Assembly: GCA_030848705.1 (NCBI GenBank)
Contig: CM061237.1
Span: 84,997,910-85,061,909 of the forward strand
Reading direction: 5' to 3'
From: Heracleum sosnowskyi
Taxonomy: Eukaryota; Streptophyta; Magnoliopsida; Apiales; Apiaceae
Length of the DNA: 64,000 bases
Numbering within the stretch: the stretch's first letter is position 1; each line of letters starts with the position of its first letter. The notes under the pieces were generated by a model. That model was given only the letters and a program-made list of their open reading frames with translations. It was not told the origin of the DNA and ran no database searches. A program made the translations under genes and the position numbers. Positions 10,185-22,959 of this stretch are shown piece after piece.

Positions 10185-12403
10185 ACTTGATTGGGTCCGG
10201 CATACTTAAAGAACTGGCCTTTGTCAGGCAAAACAACCTTTTCAGCTACAACTACTTCAACCTCTTTCACAAAAGAGCGATTCCATTTATACCCAGCCTT
10301 AACACATTTCTGAGTAGGCTTAGGGATAAATGAATCCACTCTAGTCTTAGGAGGACTAGTAGTCTTAGCTCTAACATGCTTCTTATTATTAACATGTTGA
10401 CGTGGAGCAGTCTTATCATTAGATACATGCTTACTATTAAAATAAGCATACATAACATTGAAAGCACAAGACATGCAACTAATCACACCACATGCTTTAT
10501 GAGAAGAATTAACAGCAGGCATGTTAGTTCTACAATTGTTTTGATCCACTTTATGAATGTCTGACTTAGTCTTCGTTGCAGAAACAACTTTGACTGGTTT
10601 GTTAGACACAAACTTGTTGGACTGTTCAACTTTACAAGCAAGATCTTCTTCAAGTATCTCCTCTACAATGATGATAGAATATTCATTCAGAGGTTCTCCT
10701 TGGGACTCTCTAAAGAAAGGTGTTTCAATACCCTTAAGCACATATGGTATACCCCTTTCTTCATCATTGACTCTATTAGGGGTATTTATGCTTAATTTAC
10801 CAATAGACTCATTGTAGTCATACCCTATTCCTGTTGTATGATCAATACTTTCTTTATTGATAATTTCTTTAGCAGTCTTACAAGAGTTGAAATAGGCATT
10901 AGCTTTGGTCTTAAGCTCACCAATCTGATCCTTGAGAATGGTTTCCAGTTGAATATAACATTTAACCCTATTCTCAAGAAATGCTATTTTCTCAATAAGT
11001 TCATTCTGATTAACATGCACAAGTTTTAATTCTTTTATCTCCTTTTCAAGAGCTGTGTTTAAAAGAATTATTCTATCATTTTCAGTGCGTGCACAAGAAA
11101 TAGTACCACTAAGATGACGAATCATTTCAGTGTCAGTGAACTTTACCTCTGACATGTATGCAGATGAAGTGCTTGCCTCTTTAGCCACTAAAGCAAGGTT
11201 CCCAATCTCACCTGCTTCTTCATCATTGTCAGTGTCATCCCAACTCTTACCCTCAGCAACATAGGCTTTCCCAATCTTATTCTTCTTGCTAGAATCAAAT
11301 GTGTTTCTTGTCACTTGCTTTGGCTTTCTGCATTCAGTAGCAAAGTGACCCAACTCATTGCAATTGTAGCATCTGATTGTGCTCCTATCCACAGTTCCAG
11401 TTTTGTAGCCACCCCTTGTGCTACTTGAAGAGGAAGATCCACCTCTCTGAAATCTGGGCCTGAACTTAAGATTGGGATTCCTTTTGAATCTGAACTTCCC
11501 AAACTTCCTGACTATCAAAGCCAAATCACCATCCTCCAGCTGATCAAGTTCCTCTAAAGAATAGAAGTCACCACCAGATTGATCTATGGATGTTAAACCA
11601 TATTCAGCATCAATAACATTCATGTTAGAACTCGAAGGTTGAACAGACTTCACTTCCAGTTTCTGTGGGACTTCAGCAGACAATGCAGTAGAAGTACTAA
11701 CTATATTCCCAGTTCCATACAGCTCCCTTTGTTGAATATGCTCCAGCTCATAGGTCTTCAGAACACCATACAGTCTTTCCAAAGCAATCTCTCTAAGATC
11801 TCTTGCTTCTCTAATGGCAGATATTCTGTGCTCCAAATGAGGTGGAAGTGTCAGTAGGAACTTCTTGTTAATTTCCTGGATAGTGTAGTGCTTCCCATTG
11901 AGATTCAGATCATTGATTAATTTGTTGTATCTCTCAAAAACCTCAGTGATACCTTCACCAGGGTTTGATCTGAAATGCTCATATTGAGAGGTGAGAATTT
12001 CCAGCTTATTCTCTCTAACTTCCTCTGTCCCCTCATTGATTATCTCTAGAGTGTCCCAAATGTGTTTGGCAGTATCACAGTTTAGGACATGATTATGCAT
12101 GATAGGATCAAGACAATCAACAAGGATAAACTGTAGACAGGCATCCAAGGTAACATCCTCTTTTTCATCAGGAGTGTAATCCTTGGGATCCTTAGGGTAC
12201 ATCCTAGCAGCCCTAGTAACAACCTGATTCTCTATTAGTTCTCCCTCAATAATCATAGGGACTTTGGGACCATTCTTCAGCACATCAATGTATTTAACAT
12301 TAGCAACTTTAAGAAATAGGAGCATTTTCTTCTTCCACATAGGATAATGCTCCTTGCTGAACATTGGGATTTTGACTGCACCCACTTTCTGTGTAGTAGA
12401 CAT
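10163..12403 (-). CDS. gag: F: copia Gag (746 aa), intact
   Basis: The capsid polyprotein, starting at the ATG 87 bp inside the PBS. It shows the copia Gag/UBN2-type helical capsid region (about residues 60-230, with 'HIWDTLE' and 'LLTLPPHLEHR'), then a CCHC zinc knuckle CYNCNELGHFATEC near residue 340, then a long lysine-rich tail with a heptad-like stretch around residues 430-500. It is much longer than an ordinary copia Gag, as is usual for SIRE/Maximus elements. It has no internal stop, unlike pol. Its end ('VWVP' followed within a few codons by a stop) is at the same homologous point as in A. Confidence 0.88.
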   Translation of the reverse strand: MSTTQKVGAVKIPMFSKEHYPMWKKKMLLFLKVANVKYIDVLKNGPKVPMIIEGELIENQVVTRAARMYPKDPKDYTPDEKEDVTLDACLQFILVDCLDPIMHNHVLNCDTAKHIWDTLEIINEGTEEVRENKLEILTSQYEHFRSNPGEGITEVFERYNKLINDLNLNGKHYTIQEINKKFLLTLPPHLEHRISAIREARDLREIALERLYGVLKTYELEHIQQRELYGTGNIVSTSTALSAEVPQKLEVKSVQPSSSNMNVIDAEYGLTSIDQSGGDFYSLEELDQLEDGDLALIVRKFGKFRFKRNPNLKFRPRFQRGGSSSSSSTRGGYKTGTVDRSTIRCYNCNELGHFATECRKPKQVTRNTFDSSKKNKIGKAYVAEGKSWDDTDNDEEAGEIGNLALVAKEASTSSAYMSEVKFTDTEMIRHLSGTISCARTENDRIILLNTALEKEIKELKLVHVNQNELIEKIAFLENRVKCYIQLETILKDQIGELKTKANAYFNSCKTAKEIINKESIDHTTGIGYDYNESIGKLSINTPNRVNDEERGIPYVLKGIETPFFRESQGEPLNEYSIIIVEEILEEDLACKVEQSNKFVSNKPVKVVSATKTKSDIHKVDQNNCRTNMPAVNSSHKACGVISCMSCAFNVMYAYFNSKHVSNDKTAPRQHVNNKKHVRAKTTSPPKTRVDSFIPKPTQKCVKAGYKWNRSFVKEVEVVVAEKVVLPDKGQFFKYAGPNQVWVPRKD

Positions 12404-12490
12404 CTTTTGAGATTTTTAGGAATAATGAAAATTTCAGAGTTTAAGAAAAAATCTCAAAACAATTGGATCTTTGATTTGTATATCAATCAA

Positions 12491-12507
12491 AAGGCTCTGA
12501 TACCAAT
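12491..12507 (-). promoter_or_regulatory. F: primer-binding site
   Basis: Next to the 5' LTR the minus strand reads ATTGGTATCAGAGCC, the classic plant copia PBS complementary to the 3' end of initiator-Met tRNA. A leader of about 87 bp without ORF (12404-12490) separates it from the gag ATG. Confidence 0.9.
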
Positions 12508-13893
12508 TGTTAGGTCCTGATATGTTTGTAGAAGGGGGGTTGAATACAAACAGTACCGTTTAATCGAATTTGTATTGATAGTAGATTTAACAATTACAAT
12601 AACAAATTATCTGCGGAATAAAATGAAACAAGATTCAAGTTAAATAAAACTCTATTGAACTTAAAGGGTGTTACAATTCTGTGTACAGATTACAGAGTTC
12701 TTGTTAAAACAAATCTAGAATAAATTCGACATAAATTTATCTATATTTGTAATAAAAGGATCGAATACTAAAAAGTAGTTCGATTGAAATTCTAGGGATT
12801 ATGATCTGCTAGATTGTCAAAGCAGTACAAGTAATTGAATTCTAGTTGATTGGATATAACTTTGATGGCTAGAATTTATTACAAGAATTAAATGAAGCTT
12901 TGCAGTTGGCTTGCGTTTAATGGCAGAAGAAATGAAGATGTAATGTTTTTGTTTGCTTCTGTCAGTTGTTCAAGTGTGTTGTAGTCTTTTGATCATTCAC
13001 TTGTATTTAACAAGTCGCAGAACAAATTTACCACGCGCCAAAACCATTTCATTTGATTTACACTAATAGTACTAACCAATTATACCTGGTAGTACTATCA
13101 GTAGTACTATCAATTTGAATTGGTAGTACTATCGGTAGTACTAACACAGATAGTACTACTAGTACAAATCAGATAGTACTACTAATATAAATAGAATTAG
13201 CATTAAACAGATTTAATAATTTCTACTTTTAATTGATTTAACAAATGAATTAATTCTATTAGAATTAATTCACTGATTAAATAAATTAAATTAAATGACT
13301 CAAATAATTTCATAAATAAATTAATTCTCGATAATTAATTTATACATCAAATTACTTAAGATCTAGATTGATTAATTTAATATATGAATTAATTCTGAAA
13401 GAATTAATTCATAGATTAAATTAATTATCTTATAGAATAATATTAAAAGAGAATTAAACTAATTCTTAGAACCACTAAAATTGATGACGAACTTCCACTA
13501 GCTGACGTTGACACTCCATGTACTGTCTGGTTCATGAGTGACTAACTTTAGTAACTGTTCTTCATCTTTAACTTTAAGCTGTGATTCTTTTCTCCTTCTA
13601 TTTAAACAAAAGATTATAACCTGTACTTTTTCTCTGTCACACTTCTGAAATCTCTGTCACTTTTAAATAGTTTCACTTCCTTGAATACTTCACTGAGGCT
13701 TGAACAATAAATTGAACTTCTTTCAATGTAGAATAACTTCAAGTCTGTAGACGACTTTAATCTTCATTCTTTGACAGATATAATCTTCTGAGATTCCTGT
13801 GACATTTGATTTTTATTATTTACTTATTACATCTTAACTAAAGTTGAGTAGAATCCTCGGTGTTTACAAATAGGCCTATACATATGCCTTTCA
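12508..13893 (-). repeat. F: 5' LTR
   Basis: A 1386-bp direct repeat of 490-1873, next to the PBS. It carries the same TAGTACTA cluster (about 13067-13190) and the same palindrome ladder (about 13245-13415). The perfect CTCGAG palindrome of the other LTR is broken here by one substitution (CTCGAT). Confidence 0.93.
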
Positions 13894-16879
13894 GCTAGTG
13901 TTATCACAGTAGATAGGGATATTGTTTAACACTAGACCATAGTCCAAAAGTTGATTCTTCATCCACAGAATTTGTGCACAGTAACTTCCAGCTGCAATGT
14001 ATTCAGCTTCTGCATTAGATGTAGAAACTGAATGCTGCTTCTTACTAAACCAAGACACCAATCTTCCACCAAGAAATTGACAGCTTCCTGTTGTACTTTT
14101 TCTGTCAATTCTACACCCAGCATAGTCTGAATCAGAGTACCCCACTAGCTCAAATCCAGTATTTTTAGGATACCAAAGGCCTAGATTAGGAGTGCCCTTT
14201 AGATATCTAAAAATTCTCTTTATAGCTACCAAGTGTGACTCCTTTGGATCAGCTTGAAACCTTGCACAAAGACATGTAGCAAACATTATGTTAGGTCTGC
14301 TAGCAGTTAGGTAGAGAAGAGATCCAACTATGCCTCTGTAAGCACTAGAGTCCACTTTTTTCCCTTTGGAGTCTAGATCCAAACTAGTTGATGTAGAGAT
14401 GGGAGTCTTGGCAGGTGATGAATCTTCTAGGTTAAACTTCTTGAGAAGCTCCTTGACATACTTTGCTTGACAAATGAAGATTCCATCATCTTTCTGAAGA
14501 ACTTGTAATCCAAGGAAGAATGACAGTTCTCCCATCATGCTCATCTCATACTTGTTTCTCATTAGAGATGAAAACTTCTCACACAGCTTCTCATTTGATG
14601 ATCCAAAGATGATATCATCAACATAAATTTGAACCAAAATGATATCTTTTCCATGATGCTTGTAGAATAGAGTTTTATCTACTACACCTCTTGTAAACTG
14701 GTTTTCTAATAGAAAAGCAGAGAGGGTATCATACCATGCTCTTGGAGCTTGTTTCAATCCATAAAGTGCTTTGAACAGCTTATACGCAAAGTTGTAAAAT
14801 TCAGCATCTTCAAAACCTAGTGGATGTTCAACATACACTTCTTCCTCCAACTCTCCATTTAGAAAAGCACTTTTGCCATCCATTTGGAACACCTTGAAAT
14901 TACAGTGTGCAGCAAAAGCTAGAAAAATCCTTATAGCCTCAAGTCTGGCAACAGGTGCAAATGTCTCATCATAATCTATTCCTTCATGTTGACAGTAACC
15001 CTTAGCTACTAACCTTGCCTTGTTTCTTGTCACATTTCAACATTCATCCAATTTGTTTCTGAATACCCACTTTGTCTCAATAACTGATTTTCCCTTTGGT
15101 CTTGGAACCAGTTTCCATACATTATTCCTTTCAAACTGGTTGAGTTCCTCTTGCATAGCAATCACCCAATCAGAATCCAACAATGCTTCATCAATTGCTT
15201 TTGGCTCCACTTGAGACAGGAAGCAGGAAAACATGTTGTCAGCAGAAACATTGTTCCTGGTTCTTACCCCAAAAGAAGGATCTCCAATAATTAGGTCATT
15301 TGTGTGATCCTTGTTCCACCTTGTGGTTCTAGGCAAGCTTCTTGTTTGATCTGAAACAGTAGCTTCAGTTTGAGGGACTGAATCCTCACCAGGACAGTTG
15401 TCTTCACCGTGCTCTTCAACATCTCCAGAGTCACCGTCATTTTGAGGATTCCCTGAAATAGTCTGTGACTGAGCTGGAGTTTGACTAGCATCATTTTCAA
15501 TGACAACACCTTTTTCAAGATCAACAGTTTGAGTAAAGGTGGGTTCTTCATCAACAATTTATTCTTCCTCCAAGTATCCTTGATTCTCAAATCTAAGAGT
15601 CTGCATTTGCCCATCCTCATGCAGTCCTGGAAACTTGGTTTCATCAAATGTGACATTTACACTTTCATCAAAAATCCTGTGTTCCAAGAGGTAGACTCAG
15701 TAAGCAGTCCTTTCTATGGCATAACCCATGAAAATACCTTCATAAGATTTGGTGTCAAATTTTCCTTTCTTTTCATGGTTGTCCTTCATCATGAAGCACT
15801 TGCTACCAAACACATGAAAATACTTGACAGTAGGTTTCTTCTCAGTTTGCAAATAGTAAGGAGTGTTCCTATGAGTCTTGTTAATCAAGGTTCTGTTCTG
15901 TGTATAACAGGCCGTGTTAATAGCTTCTGCCCATAAGTATGTAGGTAACTTTGCATCATGTAACATAGTCCTGGCAGCTTCAATGAGAGTTCTGTTCTTC
16001 CTCTCTACAACTCCATTCTGCTGTGGTGTCCTTGTAGTAGAAAATTGTTGCACAATTCCTTCATCCTTGCAGAAATTACCAAGAGTGGCATTTCTGAACT
16101 CAGTACCATTGTCACTTCTCAGAATTTGAACCTTGGCATTTGGAGTTCTGTCAAGAACTCTTAAGTGATCAATGATGACTTGAGCAGCTTCATCTTTTGA
16201 TTCTAGATACTTCACCCAAGTATACCTAGAATAATCATCCACCATAACTAATGCATATCTCTTCTTGGTTAAGGATGGAACATTTACTGGGCCAAAGAGA
16301 TCCATATGAATTAGCTTGAGTGGTTCTATGTTGGTGTTGACTTGTTTTGACCTATGTACAGCTCTCCTCAATTTTCCCATTTGACAGTCCTCACACAGTC
16401 CTTCTTGACAGAATTCATGTTGAGGCAGTCCTCTTACCAGTTCCTTCTTCATCAGCACATTCATTCATTGTTTTGAAGTTTAGGTGAGGAGTTTCCTGTG
16501 CCAAAGCATGTTGTCACCAACAGTAGTTTTACTGTAAAAACAGTAAATCTTGTGATAGATATTGCACACCATCATGTCAAAATCAACCTTGAATCCTCTG
16601 TCACTGAATTGGTTGACACTGAGCAAGTTGTGCTTCAATCCATCAACAAGTGCAATATCATTAATGACAACATTCCCAATTTCCAAATAGCCATATCCCA
16701 CTGTGTAACCTTTGTTGTTGTCTCCAAAGGTTATGATTGGGACAGATTTCTCCACAAATTGTGATAGCAGAGCTTTATCACCAGTCAAGTGCCTTGAGCA
16801 GCCACAGTCAATAATCCACATGACCTGCTTCTTATTCTTGCCCTGCAAAACAAATTGTATTTAAGAGGCATATGGTACC
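13894..16879 (-). pseudogene. A: copia pol (protease to RNase H), broken and split
   Basis: The minus strand encodes protease ('DCGCSRHLTG'), integrase ('SDNGTEF', 'TPQQNGVVERKNR'), RT ('YVDDIIFGS') and most of RNase H ('YSDSDYAG', 'SNAEAEYIA'), all in one frame. In-frame stops near 16858, 16480, 15697, 15560 and 15037 break it. It ends abruptly at 'CDNTS' where F is inserted and continues at 489. The upstream end is cut at the caaac TSD of B (16880-16884); gag is found 31.7 kb away at 48.6 kb. The catalytic RT motif survives, but the frame is not functional. Confidence 0.88.
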
Positions 16880-17620
16880 CAAACTATAACATCGCCAGAT
16901 CCGGGGTCAGGAATCTAGGTTGTCACGTCATCATCCAATCGTATATTACCTGTGTTAACTTAATAATCCAATCAAAACACATCATAGACCCCAATCTCTT
17001 ACTCACACAAGTTATAGCCTTGGAAACGTTACACAGTAACATTAGTTATTACAAACCAAATGTATTAACCAGGATCTCACACTATTAATCACAACTTCTA
17101 CATGAAGTTACATTAATAGCTAACATAGCTGAAACCTATCCAACCTACTTCTGTAGTATCCATCTTGAATCGAACTATCTCATGGGTGAATCTTCCACTT
17201 CCTTTCTCTCATGATGTGGAGCCAACTGACTGTGTTCTCCTTGTACTGAAATATAATTTTTAAAAGCAAGAATGAGCGAAAGAATGCTCAGCAAGTTAAG
17301 TAGTTACTAATATAAAGTTTTTCCAACAATATAATAGTAGTATAAAGTTTTTCTAATTCAAAGTATTCATACTTAATATAAAGTTTAGAATACCACCATA
17401 TGAACAAATCTAGTTCATAATTTTGAAAGACATTATCCGTGACTTAGCACGGTATTTAGGAATCAACAAGTACGCAGTTTGAGATACTGCAAGATGAACA
17501 ACACTAGTTCACAAGTTTTTCAAAATATCGTTTGTCCATCGTCAAAACAATTTCATACAGTTCAAGATACTGTACAAGGAATATAATATTCAACCACTGT
17601 CACAATATCAGTAACTCAGC

Positions 17621-19211
17621 TGTTAGCACAAAATCACGCAAGCGCACGTGGTCACAAGTAATATACGAATAAGTCAAGTTCGTTCCCACAGAGATCTAAT
17701 GAGGTGTTCAATTCAATTAATGTACCTATGCAACAATGTATGATTTTTATCCACTGCTAAGACAATTAACAATTTGGGTTTGATTATCTAAAATTAATTA
17801 GAGAACAAATTATTAAACTAAGAATTAACTAACTAAGAGGATTAAAATCGATTTATGTATATGAGAATAAAACATGGGATCCTAAATTCATTAAGTACTT
17901 CATTCAGAGTCTTTTGTCTTTAATCAATGCATGTGACGGTTGTGACGGATAACACGAAATCAGTACACGCTACCTTTCAGTATACGTATACCAAACCACT
18001 TAAACATCCACAAAATAGATAGAAGTTAAGCAGACACCAATTATGCTTAGACCCTATATGTCTATAAGATTTGAAAACATAACGGTTTAACGAGCAAGTT
18101 ATCCATTCAGATTACATAGGGCATGTAAGATGGTTAAAATCACCTACGAATCATGCATGACAAACATACATAAACCTATGCTAGCATGGCAAGTTCCAAA
18201 CCTCTATATCCACTTTCGCATTCAATAGAGATTAACAAACAATCTTAGATGTTAGCTACGCATCCAAGAAGAATAAGCACAACCAAACTAGGATATCAAT
18301 TAGCCATCACACACACATCTTTAAAACAATTAACTACTAAAATCCATAAATAAATCCGTTAGAATCCCACAACAATGATTAGATCATAATAGAACCGTTC
18401 ATCATCGTGGGTTCTGATGAAAGCATGATGAAAAACAAGAAATCAATGATGTAAATATGAATAAGAGTTAAAGGTTTAGAGGACAAATCCGGAAGCATCC
18501 AAAAGTTGCACCAAAATTGAAGAATACAAGAAAAAACTATGTCTAGATCTCCTCGTAGTCACGTTCTTCGTTCTTGGCTCCTCGATCTTGTGCTCCAATA
18601 TTGAATCTGATCTCTGGTGTGTTGTGATGTATTGTGATGTGTTGATTATGTCCCCCCAAGGTGTGTATTTATAGCTCCAAGTTGTCCCTCTTCCAAGCAA
18701 TTGCCGTTTTTGAGTTAGAATAGAATTACGGCAATTTCCATCTTTGAATGCAATAAGAATTGCATATTCCATGTTAACAACTGATTCTGGAAGTTTCTGG
18801 CCGCCCCAAGCAATTACCATAATGATTAGAAGTCGAATTTGTGAAAATTTCCTTATTAAAATCGAATTCTGGCAATTTCTGGCGATTCTGACTTCCTGGG
18901 CGGCCGCGCAGAATTCCAGTACAATTCCTAGGCGCCCGCGCAGAACCTTCTGTCTAGAATTATAGAAAATGTTGTCCTCTTCGCGTGAGCTGTAAGATCG
19001 TCAGAATCGGACTTGTAGAACTCCAGATATGGCCAAAACAGTGAAGACTGCGCAACCTACCCGGAAAATCCGAATTTTAATCAAATTAACCTCCAACTCT
19101 TGGTTCTGCAAAACTTAATGAAAACACATTAAACACACCACATACTTGAGTTCAAGTCATCAATTTAAGCCGATATGAAGCGTTCCAAGTGGATTAAAAA
19201 TCCACTTATCA
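17621..19211 (-). mobile_element. S1: solo LTR (or LTR-like insertion) of unclassified family
   Basis: A 1591-bp insertion in B flanked by the perfect TSD tcagc (17616-17620 and 19212-19216). On the minus strand it starts TGATAAGTGGATTT, whose first bases form a hairpin with AATCCACTT, and ends GCTAACA. A TATA box (TATAAATA, minus strand, 18666-18673) lies inside, as expected of an LTR promoter. There is no coding sequence; a 114-codon ORF at 18476-18820 has no recognisable features. It is either a solo LTR or a short noncoding element; I could not find internal repeat ends that would make it a full TRIM/LARD. Confidence 0.7.
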
Positions 19212-20677
19212 TCAGCACCTAGGCTTTTGTTACACTGCACAGTATAATTCCAATTGAAAGAATGGACGTTCAGGAGTACACCACGATACACGATGATCAG
19301 TCGTATCGCAAATAACACTTTTTCTACTAGTAGATGGACGACACCTTCTTATGGTTATCACCCTAGCCGCATACGGGTTAACATATACTCCTCCGGGCCC
19401 CTTACGTGCCTCTACATATGGGTGTAGGCGCCCCGATACCAACGGTATCTCTGCCTACGTTCATAAGGTCACCGGTACCTATAGTACCACTGCCTATGTT
19501 TCTCCCGTCCTTTGATGAATCCTATCTTTACTTGGAACAAAATTTAATCCTCGTTCCCCGAGCGTCATGCTCGTTCATAGGTCTAGATTTCAGTACCATA
19601 CTTACTTCCGAAAGTTTTGAGGAAGAAATAAGAATACGTGGGTTGACTTTAGTCAACGAATGAAGTGGATATACCATGAACTTTTAAAAGTACGACCTGT
19701 GAGTAAATCGGAACTTTTTTGGATTTAGCGAGATGGAAAAACCTTTGGTTTGGACAAGGTAGAAATTCCAAGATATGAATGTTTTCGAGGAATAGAAAGA
19801 GTAAAATCATTTGCTCGAATTTTAAACTGGATTCCCAATTTTTGATGAGTTGTAAAATATTTATTCACATTTAAATATTTTAATAAACTCAGAAATAATA
19901 TTCGGGAACCCCTGCTATTTTTAAATAATTTTTCTGAAGGCAAGAAAATATTGTAAATAATTAACAAAGGCCTTAAATAATTTTTAAATAAAGTTTCATA
20001 ATTTTTAAATCATTTAAAACATTTAATAAATATTTAAATATATTTATTAAGTAAATAAACAATTTTGAGTATTTAATAAATATTTAAATAATATTTATTA
20101 AATAATAAAAACTTAAATAAATTCTTTTTAAATGAATATTCAAAATAATATTCATTTAATTAAATAAATATTCAATAATATTTAGAATATCCAAATCATA
20201 TAAATATTGGAATATTTTAAATCGATATTTGAGAATAATCTGTCTCCCGCAATCTCCGGGTTTTCATGACAGTGTTTATAAAATATCTCCGACTCCCGGT
20301 CTAATTTGAAATACGAAAATACGCTCTACACCTAGAGCCTTGTATACTCCGGCTTATATCTATATCCCATATAGCATATAACCAACATTCATCATTTGAA
20401 AATTTGTACGATAATCAAAACAGTTCATGCATTTATAACAACTAGCGTAGAAACCCGTGCGATGCACGGGCCTGTTCATATACGAAAATAATTTTCGCAC
20501 AAATCAGCATCTTCGAAATAATTTTATAATTAAATATATGGTAAATTATAGTATTTCAACTTTATTTTATATTTGTAAATTAATTTTATAATATTGTATG
20601 CCGTTTTCATGAACCAAATATTTTATAATTTGATCAGGTTTAAAAAGTTGGATCAATATATCTATACGATAATAATT

Positions 20678-20829
20678 ACATGATTATTATTATTATTAAT
20701 TTCTTAAATAATAATTAAATTTCCAATGTCGTGAAAAGAAATTTATTAAAATGACATGATTATTATTATTATTAATTTCTTAAATAATAATTAAATTTTC
20801 AATGTCGTGAAAAGAAATTTATTAAAATG
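20678..20829. repeat. Helitron: 76-bp tandem duplication
   Basis: Two adjacent near-identical 76-bp copies (20678-20753 and 20754-20829) starting acatgattattatt; they differ by about one base. This is a recent local duplication of noncoding DNA inside the Helitron. Confidence 0.85.
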
Positions 20830-21010
20830 ATCAATTAAGTGTAACATAAATAAATATTGTAGCATAATTGTTCGTGTATAACATAGATGTTTGTAAACTC
20901 ATGTGATTTTAATGTAATAAAAGTATATTTGTAAAAAAGATAATCATGTATGTGAGATTATATATTAAGATATATTACAAATTTTCTTCATTTTTTATAT
21001 CTTATACATA

Positions 21011-21237
21011 ATATTTTTTTTTTTGATAATCAAGTAATTCATTAATAAACGGCCATACGACATCTTCAAAAATAATCAAAATAGAACAAACACGTAATAA
21101 AATAGATCAAATCAGAATTTTCTTCACCCCGAACTATGATTGTTGAGCAAATCATTCATTATAGCACATCACTCGTTCATATCGCTGAAGTTTGCAGCCT
21201 TTTTAGAGAGACAATCTAATAATATGTCGTAGTCATG

Positions 21238-21307
<70 letters not shown>

Positions 21308-21635
21308 AATTCGTCCATACGTATTCGAACAATTAATCGTAATTGCGACTCCATACAATCCAAATCAATGAACCACTATTATAAATCCTGCAGATCTACG
21401 ATCTCGGATACTAAAACAAACCAAACTCTCACAAGGAAAGAGAACAAACCCGAAGAATGGGTAGAGAAAATCCACTAAACGGGGTACTAAAACTCTCAAT
21501 AATGAGAGAGACCTATACAAATCGAAAACAAAATCAAAAGAAAACAGTAAAGAGGGGTCTTATCACCAACTTTTTGGTTAATGACAACCCCTTAAATAAA
21601 AATTGTGAGTTAAGATTTTTTTGGCGGAAGTATAG
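21011..21635 (-). mobile_element. Retroposon-like fragment with poly-A tail (LINE 3' end or SINE) in the Helitron
   Basis: Read on the minus strand, the block ends GGCCGTTTATTAATGAATTA...TTGATTATC followed by about 13 A (poly-T at 21010-21022 on plus), a common ending of plant LINE/SINE copies. Possible imperfect target duplications are ttatacataata (about 21001-21012) and tatagataata (about 21631). No protein motif is visible, so it is a 5'-truncated LINE or an unrecognised SINE. It contains the AT microsatellite. Assignment is tentative. Confidence 0.45.
21239..21304. repeat. (AT)n microsatellite
   Basis: About 66 bp of uninterrupted AT dinucleotide. A 64-codon ORF with alternating Tyr/Ile across it is spurious. 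Confidence 0.95.
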
Positions 21636-22274
21636 ATAATATATATGAGCGGTTATTGCATAATCACAAAGTCTACAATACATGTCAATAAGACATTTTA
21701 CGTTTTTATCATTTATTTTCGTGTTCGTGTAATTTCATGCATCAAAAATTAAATCAAACAATAAATTTTCGTGTCATAAATCAAATTTTTGTGAAAGATG
21801 TGAACGGTGAAGGAATGATAAAAAAATGGACAAATTAGTGACATGTGAGATTTATTAAAGTTGTAAAGAATAATATGTCTTTTGGAAAGATAAAAATAAA
21901 GGAGTGTACATTTCGAAAATAAAACTGTTAACAAATGAATGAGACGAACAAATTGTATAATAATTATTTCATAATTTAATGAAAAATATCAACGCTAACT
22001 TTCTTAATTTAAAAAATATTAACTAACGAATAATGAGATCCTTGTATCTAATATGTAATTTATATTAGATCAAATATTATTATTATATTTTATGTATAAA
22101 TACTTGACCAGTTCAAATAAATATAAATTTTATCAATTAACAATATAATTGGTATTTTTTAATTGAAAAGAAACATGTATAATAAAAAATTTACAAACAT
22201 GATCGGATATGTAGTTATATACAAAGCTACAAAAACAAACATAATGGTATATAAATAATATAAGTCAACGTTCT

Positions 22275-22779
22275 TGTTATGGATTAAAAAACGTACTTGT
22301 ATATTAATTGCTTGGATTAATGAGCTTTCGAGCTTTAATGGCTGCACTCGTGTATCCGGACTAAATTGGTCCTCACAAGATGCCTACGTATCTCAAATTG
22401 TTATTGAGAATCAAGCCAAAGACGTAGTTCTGATTGTAGGATCAGGGACCTTATATAGGCGTCTGGAGCCTAGTATTTATGGTATGTTTAGGAGTCTTAG
22501 CGAATAAGTCTCCTTTTTGTTATTGGATAAGCATTGTATTGCTTGCTGAAGAATTCGTTTCCTTGTTGGTAAAGGTTACGACTCATTGATTGCCTTTAAT
22601 TGGGATTCCAGATCCTTCTTTGACTAATTTTCCATAATCAAGGCTCTTTTCATGAGCTGTACATTTTCCCTACTCATTAATTACGAAATTAATGAATAAT
22701 TAGGGTATTGGGCCTTAAATATCGGCCTTTTGTTTGACCAGTCAATTATATTTCTATAATTACTTTTCTGACCATATCA
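22275..22779 (-). repeat. C: 3' LTR
   Basis: A 505-bp LTR; on the minus strand it starts TGATATGGTCAG and ends CCATAACA. It is identical to 31990-32494 except for two bases. Confidence 0.95.
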
Positions 22780-22792
22780 TTTGCCCCCCAAC
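22780..22792 (-). promoter_or_regulatory. C: polypurine tract
   Basis: TTGGGGGGCAAA on the minus strand lies directly before the 3' LTR. D has the equivalent GTGGGGGGCAAA next to its LTRs. Confidence 0.9.
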
Positions 22793-22959
22793 TTCTAGGA
22801 AAATCTCTCTTGGATTATCGTAGAAGTTATTTCATTCAGGAGTTACGAAATTTTCTTCCGTATAGTTCTAAACCAATTTTATAGTTCTCTAAAACAGGAA
22901 TCGGGATTTTTCATCAATTCCCTGGAACATAAATTGATTTTTGAATTTTTCATGTCATT

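Larger units (their letters stand above)
490..13893 (-). mobile_element. Element F: complete SIRE/Maximus-like Ty1/copia retrotransposon with env-like ORFs
   Basis: A full-length 13.4-kb element read right to left: 5' LTR 12508-13893, iMet-type PBS 12491-12507, gag 10163-12403, broken pol 6908-10184, spacer with TAGTACTA array, env-like ORF in two pieces (4966-5637 and 2137-4896), PPT, 3' LTR 490-1873. The LTRs begin and end TG..CA and differ at roughly two dozen positions in about 1.385 kb by my reading. The flanking TSD is imperfect: actag at 485-489 and gctag at 13894-13898. The host is RNase H of A, whose codons are restored if F is removed. Length, PPT type and the extra ORF fit the Sirevirus group. 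Confidence 0.92.

Noticed and set aside
15020..16129. Plus-strand ORFs opposite A pol (and similar ones opposite other pol genes)
   Set aside because: Shadows of coding sequence on the other strand without features of their own.
18476..18820. 114-aa protein in S1
   Set aside because: No recognisable domain, lies across the LTR promoter, and has no counterpart elsewhere.
21169..21363. 64-aa Tyr/Ile repeat protein
   Set aside because: Translation of the (AT)n microsatellite.
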